Part shown: piece after piece, positions 27,123 to 35,700 of the stretch
Layout of the letters: each line of letters opens with the position of its first letter
How positions within the stretch are numbered: the first letter of the stretch is position 1
From: Pseudomonas chlororaphis subsp. aurantiaca
GTDB lineage: Bacteria; Pseudomonadota; Gammaproteobacteria; Pseudomonadales; Pseudomonadaceae
Direction of reading: 5' to 3'
DNA length: 64,000 bases
NCBI RefSeq assembly: GCF_013466605.1
Contig: NZ_CP059162.1
Coordinates: forward strand, 4,526,001-4,590,000
The notes under the pieces: model-generated
The model's input: the letters and a program-made list of their open reading frames with translations, nothing else
Databases searched by the model: none
Told to the model about the DNA's origin: nothing
Position numbers and translations under genes: made by a program

Positions 27123-27186
27123 TGCAGAAAAGGGATACAGGTCTGCACGCAACGGATAGCCCCCGCCCCACGCCCCCCCATAGCCT
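27123..27186 (+). promoter_or_regulatory. BenR/XylS-type promoter of benF
   Basis: TGCAGAAAAGGGATA (27123-27137) and TGCACGCAACGGATA (27144-27158) form the same tandem TGCA-N6-GGNTA pair as at benA, again 21 bp apart. The proximal half is identical and the 36-bp block differs at three positions. A -10-like TAGCCT follows at 27181-27186. It places the porin under BenR. Confidence 0.9.
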
Positions 27187-27229
27187 GCCGGGCAGTGAAC
27201 TGCTTTCCATAACAATAAGAGTAAAAGCA

Positions 27230-28492
27230 ATGAAACCTGCAAAGACCCTCGCCGTGCTGGGCGCCAGCGCGGTGTGCCTGAGCGCGCCCCAGCCGCTGCG
27301 AGCCGAAGAAGGCGGTTTTATCAAGGACGCCACCGCCACCCTCCAGGCCCGCAACTACGTCTTCAGCCGCGACTATTCGGATATCCGCGGCACCGAGCAG
27401 TCCATGGCCCAGGAATGGGCCCAGGGTTTTATCCTCAACTTCAAGTCCGGTTACACCCCCGGCACCCTCGGCGTGGGCCTGGATGCCATCGGCACCCTGG
27501 GGCTCAAGCTCGACAGCGGCAAGGGCCGGGTCAACAGCGGCCTGCTGCCGGTGCAGGAGGACGGCGAAGCCGCCGACGACTACAGTCGCCTCGGCCTGGC
27601 GCTGAAACTGCGCCTGGCGAAAAGCGAGCTGCGCATCGGCGAACTGCAACCCAACCTGCCAGTACTCAGCTTCAGCGACATCCGCCTGCTGCCGCCGTCC
27701 TACCAGGGCGCGAGCATCGTCTCCAACGACATCGACGGCCTGACCCTGCAAGGCGGCCGCCTGCGCTCCACCAGCCTGCGCAACGAGTCCGGCGACGACA
27801 AACTGCAAGCCATGCTCGGCCACATGCCGAAACGCGCGGTCAGCAGCGATGCCTTCAACTACGCCGGCGCCGACTACGCCTTCAACGACCAGCGCACCAG
27901 CGTCAGCGCTTGGTACGGACAGTTGGAAGACATCTACCACCAGCGCTTCCTCGGCCTGAAACACAGCCAGCCGATGGGCGACTGGATACTCGGCGCCAAC
28001 CTCGGCTATTACAACAGCGAAGAAGACGGCAAACAGCTGCTCGGCGCCATCGACAACCAGGCCTTCTTCTCCCTGCTGTCGGCCAAACGCGGCGGCCATA
28101 CCTTCTATGTCGGCTACCAGGGCATGTTCGGCGACAGCGCCTTCCCCCGGGTCTTCGCCAACATCACCCCACTGGGCAACGAAGTGCCCACCTACGAGTT
28201 CGCCTACACCGACGAACGCTCCTGGCAACTGCGCTACGACTACGACTTCGCCGCCAGCGGCCTCCCCGGCCTGACCAGCACCGTGCGTTATATCCGCGGC
28301 GACAACGTCGACACCGGCAAGGGCTTTGAGGGCAAGGACTGGGAACGCGACCTGGATATCGGTTACGTGATCCAGTCCGGCCCGTTGGGCGGGCTGGGGA
28401 TCAAGGTGCGTAATGTGGTGGCGAGGTCGAATTATCGGACCGATATCAATGAGAACCGATTGTTGCTGAGTTATAGCTGGAAGTTGTTTTAA
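27230..28492 (+). CDS. benF: BenF-like benzoate porin (OprD family)
   Basis: A 420-residue outer-membrane 18-stranded channel of the OprD/OpdK group for aromatic carboxylates. It has a signal peptide ending near PLRA-EE, then [40 protein letters not shown] and the C-terminal SYSWKLF. It is separated from benABCDK by catR and catBCA but carries the BenR tandem box upstream. It would let benzoate into the periplasm for BenK. The ribosome binding site is weak (AAGAGTAAAAGC). Confidence 0.93.
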   Translation: MKPAKTLAVLGASAVCLSAPQPLRAEEGGFIKDATATLQARNYVFSRDYSDIRGTEQSMAQEWAQGFILNFKSGYTPGTLGVGLDAIGTLGLKLDSGKGRVNSGLLPVQEDGEAADDYSRLGLALKLRLAKSELRIGELQPNLPVLSFSDIRLLPPSYQGASIVSNDIDGLTLQGGRLRSTSLRNESGDDKLQAMLGHMPKRAVSSDAFNYAGADYAFNDQRTSVSAWYGQLEDIYHQRFLGLKHSQPMGDWILGANLGYYNSEEDGKQLLGAIDNQAFFSLLSAKRGGHTFYVGYQGMFGDSAFPRVFANITPLGNEVPTYEFAYTDERSWQLRYDYDFAASGLPGLTSTVRYIRGDNVDTGKGFEGKDWERDLDIGYVIQSGPLGGLGIKVRNVVARSNYRTDINENRLLLSYSWKLF

Positions 28493-28502
28493 GGCAGGGT
28501 AG

Positions 28503-28529
28503 CGAGCGCGATATTGGACATCGCGCTCG
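28503..28529. terminator. Hairpin between convergent benF and tai4
   Basis: CGAGCGCGAT and ATCGCGCTCG form a 10-bp stem with a 7-nt loop, 10 bp after the porin stop. There is no long T-run, so termination is likely but not certain. Confidence 0.6.
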
Positions 28530-28545
28530 GCCAGCTCTTTACCCA

Positions 28546-28962
28546 TCATTGTGTAATGTACGGGTCCTGCGTCTTGATAAAATCGTCAAACGCCTTGGAG
28601 TTATAGATATCGAGGCAGGCATAAAATACAACTTTCCTATCCGTATATTTGCTACTGGCTTGGGTTTTTTCATACATGGAAAATACAAAATCCGTCGTTG
28701 CATCATAAGGATTATGCAGAGTCTCCAGGGTGTCTTCATTCTGAAGAATGCTGTGCATACCACTCCCCATGAAGGAATAGGCGCCAATAGCCGACTCGAT
28801 ATCGCTCTTCACATCGGACTCATCTTTAAACTGATTAACGATGCAATAGCCAAGACCATAATTCTTCAACGACTGCCGGGCCGCTGCAACATCAACCCCA
28901 GCGTAAGCGACGCTACCCATATTGCCTGCGGTCAAAAGCAATACCGCTAAAATCCGTTTCAT
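28546..28962 (-). CDS. tai4: T6SS immunity protein Tai4
   Basis: A 138-residue periplasmic protein that should neutralise the neighbouring Tae4 amidase. A signal peptide (1 to about 20, ending VAYA) precedes a small helical domain with SLKNYGLGYCIVNQF and VVFYACLDIYNS, the two Cys positions typical of Tai4. The ATG at 28962 overlaps the tae4 TGA as ATGA, the classic toxin-immunity coupling. The gene is AT-rich compared with the surrounding DNA. Confidence 0.85.
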   Translation of the reverse strand: MKRILAVLLLTAGNMGSVAYAGVDVAAARQSLKNYGLGYCIVNQFKDESDVKSDIESAIGAYSFMGSGMHSILQNEDTLETLHNPYDATTDFVFSMYEKTQASSKYTDRKVVFYACLDIYNSKAFDDFIKTQDPYITQ

Positions 28963-29531
28963 CCTTTCAATTCCCAATAATTGGTCTTTACCAGTGACGC
29001 CGTGGAGTTTTCATAGGCATGACTGTCCAGACGCTGGTAGTCAGAACCGTCACTAGTCTCTTTTCCATTCCAAAGAACGACGTGCCCCCTGGCATCATTC
29101 CAGCCAGAAACCTCGACAATGATCAATCCCTTTTTCCCGGATATATCCTTATCCTTACCGGGAGCCATAACCAGATCCGGCTTCCCCCAATTAAACTCCA
29201 GGAAATCGATCATGTCATGGACCCGTAGAATGTAGGGCATCCCATCGTCCCCGCGCACCCTATAAATGGCCTTATTCTTAATGATCGTACCCCGTGGAAT
29301 CCTGTAACCTCCATTGTTGAAAGCCCTGCTCATTCTAAGAGCGCAAGCGTTTGAATAATCAATAGGCTTTTGCCTTCTCAATGCAGCAGCCTCACCTCCA
29401 ACAAGCTCATATACAGCCCCCGCCTCCCTATACCCTACTTCAGCATAGGCAGACCACAAGTCACTGAAACGTGGTCTTTTGATCGTAGCCGTAGAGGACA
29501 CTTCTCCCGAGTTCATGACTATCCTGGCCAT
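28959..29531 (-). CDS. tae4: T6SS amidase effector Tae4
   Basis: A 190-residue peptidoglycan amidase (NlpC/P60-like) delivered by the type VI system into the periplasm of rivals, where it cuts the D-Glu-mDAP bond. The catalytic Cys is C63 (YSNACALRMSRAFNNGG) and the His is H150 (DARGHVVLWNG). The N-terminal FSDLWSAY motif is also family-specific. No signal peptide, as expected for a T6SS cargo. Its ATG overlaps the PAAR TAA (TAATG). Lower GC than neighbours suggests acquisition by transfer. Confidence 0.9.
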   Translation of the reverse strand: MARIVMNSGEVSSTATIKRPRFSDLWSAYAEVGYREAGAVYELVGGEAAALRRQKPIDYSNACALRMSRAFNNGGYRIPRGTIIKNKAIYRVRGDDGMPYILRVHDMIDFLEFNWGKPDLVMAPGKDKDISGKKGLIIVEVSGWNDARGHVVLWNGKETSDGSDYQRLDSHAYENSTASLVKTNYWELKG

Positions 29532-30115
29532 TACATCTCCCCTTCCATGTCAATTCGCTCACCGGCGAAAGCCTCAGAAATAACAGCGACACCATCCTCT
29601 CCAACTACTGCCGACAAGGTCCGCTCAATATCGCCGCTTAAATCCACAGTCACTATCTCGCCAGCTGCATACCCTGAAGTCTCTACATGAATATTTAAGT
29701 CAACATAAAATCGCGAAACCGCATCAAGCGGTATCCGCTCACTTCCATATGACAAAGAAATTCTTCTGATCAACCTCGGCTTTTTCAGAACCCCGGCAAT
29801 GGCCATGAAGCCGGCACTATTATGCTCAGCCCCACCATACACAGAGGACTGTGCAGAAATTAAAGTATTAACAAGAGGTGGGCAGCCACAGGCAACGTAG
29901 TCACCTTCCAAAGCGACCAATCCAGCAGGCAAGGTAATCGTTCTGGGTCCCACGGCTACTATGGGCCCTTTGCCTTTACTACAAGCAGAGCAGCTTGCGA
30001 TATGTCCTACTGACGCCGTACTGACCGAGCCATCGATATCAATACCTACGTTACCTTCCAGTACACGCCCTCCAGTCGATGTTGGCGCTCCAAGCCCAAT
30101 CATTTTCCGCCCCAC
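29531..30115 (-). CDS. PAAR-domain T6SS spike protein with C-terminal beta domain
   Basis: A 194-residue protein. Residues about 1-90 form the PAAR cone that caps VgrG (IGLGAPTSTGGRVLEG, VGHIASCSACSKGKGP, VALEGDYVACGCPPLVNTLI). Residues about 110-194 form a beta-rich extension (VSRFYVDLNIHVETSGYAAG) of the kind that in other PAAR proteins leads directly into a fused toxin. Here translation stops and the Tae4 effector follows as a separate, overlapping gene. The GTG at 30115 is supported by GGAG 7 nt upstream; an ATG at 30103 is the alternative. Confidence 0.85.
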   Translation of the reverse strand: MGRKMIGLGAPTSTGGRVLEGNVGIDIDGSVSTASVGHIASCSACSKGKGPIVAVGPRTITLPAGLVALEGDYVACGCPPLVNTLISAQSSVYGGAEHNSAGFMAIAGVLKKPRLIRRISLSYGSERIPLDAVSRFYVDLNIHVETSGYAAGEIVTVDLSGDIERTLSAVVGEDGVAVISEAFAGERIDMEGEM

Positions 30116-30370
30116 ATTAAGTCTCCTTTATTTACAAAAAAGTCGCGTTCAAACCAAAACAGCAACCTCTTCATAAATTATTTATTCGGGACAGAAATCA
30201 ATCGGAACAATCTGAAAGCCAACCAGGATATATCCAAAGCAGCCATCTATTATCAGCATACTCTTGGTATAACGCTGCCCTTCGATATCCAAACGGAGAA
30301 CTCACAACAAAGGCCATAATTAAGAAAATGGATAATCTTCCCGCCAAATGGAGAAAAGGAATTCAGATCC
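30116..30370. other. AT-rich intergenic upstream of the PAAR-tae4-tai4 operon
   Basis: About 255 bp of unusually AT-rich DNA likely carrying the PAAR-tae4-tai4 promoter on the minus strand. No gene is seen. The base composition change here marks the right end of the presumed transferred cassette. Confidence 0.5.
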
Positions 30371-30505
30371 ATGAATGTAAATAAACGTCAGCCGTTCTAA
30401 ATCTGGCGCCAACTGTTCATCCTGACAGTGCTCACGTACCTGATCTGGTACGTGGCGGTCCCAAGAGTAGGCATTCACTTATTCGAAGCAGGACATTGGT
30501 GCTAG
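30371..30505 (+). pseudogene. Small membrane-protein reading frame broken by a nonsense codon
   Basis: Starting at ATG 30371 (AAGGA about 10 nt upstream) the frame reads MNVNKRQPF, then TAA (30398-30400), then continues open as IWRQLFILTVLTYLIWYVAV and PRVGIHLFEAGHWC to TAG 30503-30505. The part after the stop contains a clear single membrane helix. It may be a decayed 44-residue membrane protein, or chance. Confidence 0.35.
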
Positions 30506-30576
30506 TAGCACCTTGGCAAGGTCCGATAACCCTTAGGCCCCCCCTGGAAGCTCACTTCAAGAATGAGGACTCACCC

Positions 30577-30948
30577 ATGATCGACTTCAACAACAAAGGC
30601 TTCTTCAAGCTCAAGCAAAACGACGAATACGCGGAACGGGTCAGCGACCTGTTGCTGGAAGGCGAACAGGTGATCGATGCCTATAAAGCCATGCGCGACG
30701 GTGTGGTGTTTACCAACAAGCGCATCATCGCGGTCAACGTGCAGGGCATCACCGGCAGTAAAAAGGACTTCACCTCCCTGCCCTACAAAAACATCGTCGC
30801 TTACTCGGTGGAAACCTCCGGCACTTTCGACCTGGACTCCGAGCTGGAGATCTATTTTTCGTCGCTGGGCCAGGTGAAGTTCGAATTCACCGGCAAGACT
30901 TCGATGGTGGAAATCTCGAAGCACATTTCCAGGCATCTGCTGGGCTAG
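30577..30948 (+). CDS. PH-domain (bPH) protein
   Basis: A 123-residue protein of the bacterial pleckstrin-homology type. The core is EGEQVIDAYKAMRDGVVFTN, KRIIAVNVQGITGSKKDFTS, LPYKNIVAYSVETSGTFDLD and a final helix (SMVEISKHISRHLLG). The ATG at 30577 has GAGG upstream. The family forms oligomeric rings and has no settled function; members are stress-related in some bacteria. It stands alone between the T6SS cassette and the LysR gene. Confidence 0.88.
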   Translation: MIDFNNKGFFKLKQNDEYAERVSDLLLEGEQVIDAYKAMRDGVVFTNKRIIAVNVQGITGSKKDFTSLPYKNIVAYSVETSGTFDLDSELEIYFSSLGQVKFEFTGKTSMVEISKHISRHLLG

Positions 30949-30960
30949 AACGCCGAGGCG

Positions 30961-31845
30961 TCAATCGGCGCTCAGCCCCCACAACACCTCCAGCACATGC
31001 TGGGTCGAGCGCTCCACCTCGCCGTCCCGATGGGCAATGCCCAACTGGCGCCACAGCGGCGGCAACAACGGGCGCATGGCGATCCGCGTATCGGGCAGCG
31101 GCGTGGCGGCTTCGTGGGGCAGCAAGGTGGCGCCATAACCGGCGGCCACCAGGCTCTTGATCGCGTCGTTGTAGTTGAGCTGGATGCGCGCCGTGGGCTG
31201 CTGCCCGCCCAGGGCGAACCACTCCGAGGTCAGGCGCGACAACCGGGTGCTGTGGTCGTTGAGGATCAGCGGTTGGGCCGCCAGCCACTGCGGGGTTACC
31301 GGGTCGGGGCACTGCCAGCGGGCCGGCAGGAAAGCCATGACCGGGTCCTTGCGCCAGGGCTCGATGCGCAAACCCTTGACCGGGGTTTGCGGCAAGGCCA
31401 CCAGGCCGATGTCCAGCGAACCTTCGGCGAGCTTCTTCAAGCTCTCCTGGGAAGTCAGCACCGCCACCTGCAGGTCGATGCCCGGGTGCCGCTGGCCGAG
31501 GGTTTCCAGGGCCTGGGGCAGCAATTGGGCGATGGCGCCGGTGGAGGCCCCCAGGCGCACCCGCCCGGCCAGACCCAACACTTGGTGCTGCACATCCTCC
31601 AGCGCCTGCTCGGCATCGGCCAACAAGCGCCGCGCGCGCTCCACCAGGGTTTCGCCAATGGCCGTGGGCTGCACCCGGCCGCGGGTGCGTGACAACAGCG
31701 AACCGCCCACCCGCGTCTCCAGGTCGGCGATATGCAGGCTGACCGTGGGCGGCGCCAGGTTCAGCGCGCGGGCCGCCTCGGCAAAGGAGCCGAGGTCGAC
31801 AATCGCCACCAGGGTGCGCAACCGGTCGAGGCTGATTTCACGCAT
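30961..31845 (-). CDS. LysR-family transcriptional regulator
   Basis: A 294-residue LTTR with helix-turn-helix LVAIVDLGSFAEAARALNLA plus PPTVSLHIADLE and the usual two-lobed effector domain (GRVRLGASTGAIAQLLPQAL, AGYGATLLPHEAA). It is divergent from argC-like 31958 with 112 bp between, so that gene is its probable target. The stop lies 12 bp from the convergent PH-domain gene. The inducer is unknown. Confidence 0.9.
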   Translation of the reverse strand: MREISLDRLRTLVAIVDLGSFAEAARALNLAPPTVSLHIADLETRVGGSLLSRTRGRVQPTAIGETLVERARRLLADAEQALEDVQHQVLGLAGRVRLGASTGAIAQLLPQALETLGQRHPGIDLQVAVLTSQESLKKLAEGSLDIGLVALPQTPVKGLRIEPWRKDPVMAFLPARWQCPDPVTPQWLAAQPLILNDHSTRLSRLTSEWFALGGQQPTARIQLNYNDAIKSLVAAGYGATLLPHEAATPLPDTRIAMRPLLPPLWRQLGIAHRDGEVERSTQHVLEVLWGLSAD

Positions 31846-31957
31846 GGCTCGCTCCAGATTCAGAAAAACTGAAGCTTAGCGTTATTAAATTCAACTTTCT
31901 CTATTTCAGCTTCCGCCGGAAGATTTGCTCAACTTTTCCGGCTTGCGAGCACACAGC

Positions 31958-32884
31958 ATGAGCACACCCCTCGTATTTATCGACGGCGACCAGGGCACCA
32001 CCGGGTTGCAGATCCATCAACGCCTGCGCGGCCGCAGCGATCTGCACCTGCTGACCCTCGCCGCCGACCAGCGCAAAGACCCGCAACGCCGCGCCGAAGC
32101 CATCAACGCCTGCGACATCGCCCTGCTCTGCCTGCCCGACGATGCCGCCCGCGACGCCGTCGCCAGCATCCGCAACCCGGCCGTGCGGGTGATCGACGCC
32201 AGCTCGGCGCACCGCACCCACCCCCACTGGACCTACGGCTTCGCCCAGATGCACCCGCAACAGGCACAACGCATCGCCACCTCCAAACGCGTGAGCAACC
32301 CCGGCTGCTACCCCACCGGCGCGATCGGTCTGCTCCGTCCGTTACTGCAAGCCGGGCTGATGCCGCAGGACTACCCGATCAGCATCAACGCCATCTCCGG
32401 CTACTCCGGCGGCGGCCGCGCCGCGGTCGAAACACACGAAGGGCCGGATGCTTCCAAAGCCGCCCCTTTCCAGATCTACGGCCTGAGCCTGGCCCACAAA
32501 CATGTGCCGGAGATCCAGCAACACAGCGGCCTGAGCGAACGGCCGCTGTTTGTCCCGGCCTACGGTGCGTTTCGCCAGGGCATTGTGCTGACCGTTCCAC
32601 TGCAACTACGCCTGCTCGCCCCCGGCGTGGATGCCGCGCGTATCCATGCCTGCCTGGAGCAGCATTACGCCGGAAGCGGTTGTGTACAGGTGATGTCGCT
32701 TCGGCATGCACAAGAACTCACGGGCCTTGATCCCCAGGCGCTGAACGATACGGACGGTATGCGCTTGATGGTGTTTGAGGGCGAGGGGCAGGTGCTGTTG
32801 GCAGCGGTGTTCGACAACCTGGGCAAAGGCGCGGCGGGGGCGGCGGTAGAGAATCTGGATTTGATGCTGGCCGCGCAGGGCTGA
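31958..32884 (+). CDS. argC: N-acetyl-gamma-glutamyl-phosphate reductase, short type
   Basis: A 308-residue NADPH-dependent reductase of arginine synthesis, of the shorter ArgC type 2. Visible are the nucleotide-binding start [24 protein letters not shown], the catalytic Cys in [11 protein letters not shown], and [12 protein letters not shown]. Pseudomonas normally carries another, longer ArgC elsewhere, so this may be a paralogue controlled by the divergent LysR regulator. The ATG at 31958 gives the expected N-terminus. Confidence 0.9.
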   Translation: MSTPLVFIDGDQGTTGLQIHQRLRGRSDLHLLTLAADQRKDPQRRAEAINACDIALLCLPDDAARDAVASIRNPAVRVIDASSAHRTHPHWTYGFAQMHPQQAQRIATSKRVSNPGCYPTGAIGLLRPLLQAGLMPQDYPISINAISGYSGGGRAAVETHEGPDASKAAPFQIYGLSLAHKHVPEIQQHSGLSERPLFVPAYGAFRQGIVLTVPLQLRLLAPGVDAARIHACLEQHYAGSGCVQVMSLRHAQELTGLDPQALNDTDGMRLMVFEGEGQVLLAAVFDNLGKGAAGAAVENLDLMLAAQG

Positions 32885-32953
32885 AGGGATTGCCTGCGCG
32901 TTGCAACTGGCCGGATATAGCCTGGTTTCATGCTGCCTTTGGTGCCTGATAAA

Positions 32954-32981
32954 AAAGCCCCACCGGCTGAGGTGGGGCTTT
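32954..32981. terminator. Bidirectional Rho-independent terminator
   Basis: AAAGCCCCACC and GGTGGGGCTTT pair perfectly over 11 bp around a 6-nt loop, with an A-run before it and T residues after it. It ends argC and can also serve the convergent BON gene. Confidence 0.9.
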
Positions 32982-33077
32982 CTGCGTGCTGATGATCCTC
33001 CTGAGACCCTGCAAAAAGGGCTATCGAACCCAGCGCCGGCCAGTTTTCCCGGCGCGACGCTCAAGCAATCACCTTCG

Positions 33078-33431
33078 TCATTTGTTGTCGTCCTTCTTCG
33101 TCGACGACGGCGAAGGGTATTCGCTGCTTTCTTCAGCGTTGGGCGCTTCAGGCGTGCTTCCCGGCCTGAACATATGGGTCAGCAAGTCACTGGCATCGAT
33201 ATCGACGACGCCCTGCACCGCACGAGTCAGGCTGACGGCTTGCTCACACTGTTTATGGGTGTTGAGCCGACCACTCAAGGCGACCCTGCCCGCATGGGTT
33301 TTGACATTGATATGCAGGCCGCGGGTCGGCTCGGCAAAGGCCAGGGCCGACTTCACCTTGGTGGTGATCCAGGCATCGTGAACGGCCATTTCCAGGCCAT
33401 GGGAGTAATGCTGGAAGGAATGAAGTTTCAT
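33078..33431 (-). CDS. BON-domain protein
   Basis: A 117-residue protein with one BON domain (about 20-85: AWITTKVKSALAFAEP, GRVALSGRLNTHKQCEQAVS, LTRAVQGVVDIDASDLL) and a charged, disordered tail. Unlike OsmY-type BON proteins it has no obvious signal peptide with the start used here (ATG 33431, GAGGGG upstream). BON domains bind membranes or phospholipids; the exact role is unknown. Confidence 0.82.
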   Translation of the reverse strand: MKLHSFQHYSHGLEMAVHDAWITTKVKSALAFAEPTRGLHINVKTHAGRVALSGRLNTHKQCEQAVSLTRAVQGVVDIDASDLLTHMFRPGSTPEAPNAEESSEYPSPSSTKKDDNK

Positions 33432-33659
33432 GGCGGGCCCCTCTCGCGTAATCAGTTGGGCGTCCCGTCCCATTGGTTGGACTGCCCTCTGCCTGGCGGG
33501 TGAGCGTGGTGGGTAACAGATGGGCGTAGCGGTACTCGCCGGGCAAATGAGGTGCTTGTTAATTATAGTTCGGGGGTGGGGTACGCTCAGGGGCCGTGTG
33601 CGAGGGCTGCCCGATGGTGCTGCTGATGGACGCAAGCATCATCAAAAGAACCTTAACCA

Positions 33660-34025
33660 CTACGCGACAAGCTCGACGTAGTTCGACTCCCCTCCCCCAG
33701 TCGCGCCCGACAACCAACCCCATACGAAGCTCAGCGTGGTACGTCCTGCCTGATCAACACCCACCGTGCCACGCGACCAGCCGGCAAGCATCTCGCCGTC
33801 CGTCGTCAAGCACTGATAAAGAAGCTCGATGGTATCGGGGCCTGTCACGCGCCCGACTTGATTCCCCATGCGAATCCGCCCACCTTGGTAAGTGCTGAAA
33901 ATGGCATCTTCCTCGACACGGTAATGAAATACCGTGCCTGCGCCGGATAGCCCTTGGGCGTTGTTCGCGACAGTAAACCGACGATTGTTCAAACGCTCGC
34001 TGACTTGAGAAAAGGGAGTTTCCAT
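33660..34025 (-). CDS. Conserved hypothetical protein at the end of the T6SS operon
   Basis: A 121-residue soluble beta-rich protein. Features are FHYRVEEDAIFSTYQGGRIR, MGNQVGRVTGPDTIELLYQC and GEMLAGWSRGTVGVDQ. This pattern belongs to a small family sometimes labelled 'n-acetylglutamate synthase' without good reason; no acetyltransferase motif is present. It is the last gene in the row vgrG-tle4-tli4-tli4-PAAR and may simply share the island. Function unknown. Confidence 0.7.
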   Translation of the reverse strand: METPFSQVSERLNNRRFTVANNAQGLSGAGTVFHYRVEEDAIFSTYQGGRIRMGNQVGRVTGPDTIELLYQCLTTDGEMLAGWSRGTVGVDQAGRTTLSFVWGWLSGATGGGESNYVELVA

Positions 34026-34206
34026 AAATGTGCGTCCTGTTAGTCGAGATGTTCAGTTCCAGCCTTCGATTACCTAAGCCATTTTGCCGCAACCGATGAA
34101 GGCGCAGCGAATTGCCACTCACATCACCCGAAGCGCCAGAAAGTCTGCGCTCACCCAACAGTCACTACGCCCTTCATACAAACAAAAAACGCCCACCTTT
34201 ATCTGA

Positions 34207-34467
34207 CTAACTCTCAGCGTCTCCTTTCGGACCGCTGGCGATCAGGTTGGCTCCACAGGCAGTTTTCATCCCATCGAGCGCCACGGGAATACCGCCAACA
34301 TCCAGCAGTGCGCTGCCCTCGGAAATAGGAAACACGCCTTTACATAAAGGGCATGTGACCTTGTGCCCGACGCCGGCCATGGGTTTGCCATTCAGGTCGG
34401 TTTGGTTGAACGCTTCAATCACAGTGCCGCCGTGACTGGTGGAATCACCGAGTCGAATGATGTCCAT
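34207..34467 (-). CDS. PAAR-domain T6SS spike tip protein
   Basis: An 86-residue single-domain PAAR protein like PA1508. It has the opening MDIIRLGDSTSHGGTVIEAF, MAGVGHKVTCPLCKGVFPIS and VALDGMKTACGANLIASG; the His and Cys residues would hold the zinc at the cone tip. It lies 76 bp after the second tli4 gene. GGAG stands before the ATG. It would cap the VgrG trimer encoded at the other end of the operon. Confidence 0.9.
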   Translation of the reverse strand: MDIIRLGDSTSHGGTVIEAFNQTDLNGKPMAGVGHKVTCPLCKGVFPISEGSALLDVGGIPVALDGMKTACGANLIASGPKGDAES

Positions 34468-34543
34468 ATCTGCTCCTTTCTTTCCGTTGCATAACCAGAC
34501 ACTTCTCCCTCAGCGGGCATTGTGCCTACCGAAGGATGAGTAT

Positions 34544-35581
34544 TCAGGAACCTCCTGCATTACCGCCACGCGTAGCAGAAGACACAGGGCGCAGGCGGAC
34601 GGAGCCGATGACGGTGTCCCATAGCGCCAGCGCTTCTTTATCTGATTTGAATGGAGGCGCTGGCAGCTTGCCGCTGCTGTCGGGGCTACGTTCGAGTACG
34701 CCAAGCGCGGCGGAGATGTTTGGCTCGGTGATCGAACCATCTTTGCCCTGGGCTTCCCAGGCGAACGTATAGATGCGCTGACCCTTGTCGGTACTGGCCA
34801 ACAGGTATTCGTCGGCTGGAACCGCGCCGCCACGTTCTCTTTTGCGCAGGGTCTCGATCCCTAACACCATCCTGGCGGCACCTGCCAGGAAACCACTTGC
34901 CCGATCCAACAGGCGATCTTCTTCGGCACCGGTGCTGGAGGTGAATTCGAAATGAACCCCAGGATACTCAGGAAAAGTTACGCCAATATCGAACCGCTCT
35001 CCTTGAAAGCTGTTACCCGCGATATAGGCTCGCTCAATACAAAAGCCAGGCTCTGAGGGAATTTCATTGGCTTCGCGAGAACGTAGGCTGTGGGCTAGAG
35101 AAGTGGCACTTTCAATGCCCTGCGGTTCACGATCTTTCGATACACCTCCCATCCACCGGTAAGCACGCCATGTCGGTCTGGAAATAGCGTAAGCATCCAA
35201 CAGATACATCGCTGTGCTGGCATTGGATTTCCAGGAAAGCAGCCCTGTCGAATTCCCCCCAAGGTCTAGTCGGCGAAGAAACAGGCTACCTTGTTGCCTT
35301 CTATGTGGTTGTGCCTTCAGTTCCTGCTCACGCTGATCAACCCTGGCAGCCAGAGTGACTGGCGTTTCGTCGAGCGCTTCGATGTTATCACCCCAGAGGT
35401 AGTACCCCGCTCTAACTTCCGCTTGGGGTGGTAAATCAATTAGAAATCTGCCAAAGCAATGCGTGATCCACCCAGTCTTGTCCATGGAAGGGTTCCGAGA
35501 ATAAGGAAGTAATGCGCAACTGGTTATACCGGTCAGGGCGACGATGCCCAGAACCGTGAAGAACTGATGCATGCGCATCAT
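34544..35581 (-). CDS. tli4: Tli4-type T6SS immunity lipoprotein (second copy)
   Basis: About 345 residues; a paralogue of the neighbouring gene at 35846. A signal peptide with lipobox-like GITSC is followed by the shared block GWITHCFGRFLIDLPPQAE. The middle third differs (for example ALDETPVTLAARVDQREQEL) while the C-terminal half is almost the same (FEFTSSTGAEEDRLLDR, GIETLRKRERGG, GQRIYTFAWEAQGKDGS). It lacks the ~35-residue tail of the other copy. Start ATG 35581 or 35578. It should protect the periplasm against a Tle4 lipase, perhaps a variant one, since the effector beside it is gone. Confidence 0.85.
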   Translation of the reverse strand: MMRMHQFFTVLGIVALTGITSCALLPYSRNPSMDKTGWITHCFGRFLIDLPPQAEVRAGYYLWGDNIEALDETPVTLAARVDQREQELKAQPHRRQQGSLFLRRLDLGGNSTGLLSWKSNASTAMYLLDAYAISRPTWRAYRWMGGVSKDREPQGIESATSLAHSLRSREANEIPSEPGFCIERAYIAGNSFQGERFDIGVTFPEYPGVHFEFTSSTGAEEDRLLDRASGFLAGAARMVLGIETLRKRERGGAVPADEYLLASTDKGQRIYTFAWEAQGKDGSITEPNISAALGVLERSPDSSGKLPAPPFKSDKEALALWDTVIGSVRLRPVSSATRGGNAGGS

Positions 35582-35700
35582 GAATCTTCTACCCAGCCAG
35601 CCCTCTGGGTAGACCACAAAGGGACTTTGACAATCGATGGCAAGTCTTGGCTAAACCGGTTGTTACCCCTGCGGTTCTCATCGTCTCGAATGATGTCCAC
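35582..35700 (-). pseudogene. Scar: PAAR start joined to an internal tle4 fragment
   Basis: On the minus strand 35700-35686 reads GTGGACATCATTCGA, matching the first five codons of the PAAR gene at 34467. The bases before it (35701-35770) also resemble those before that PAAR gene. Directly after, GACGATGAGAAC and the following ~85 bp encode DDENRRGNNRFSQDLPSIVK, matching tle4 DDENGSYNGWFRRGLPAVVE, and then a copy of the tle4 3' end (GGCTGGGTAGAAGATTC against GACTGGGCAGGAGGTTC). It is the residue of a deleted PAAR-vgrG-tle4 stretch between two tli4 copies. Confidence 0.8.

Noticed and set aside
26135-28549. 804-codon minus-strand frame opposite catR and benF
   Set aside because: Antisense to two well-recognised genes, with no domain signature. 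The same applies to frames at 52560-54482, 40059-41237, 6331-7314 and 14314-15606.
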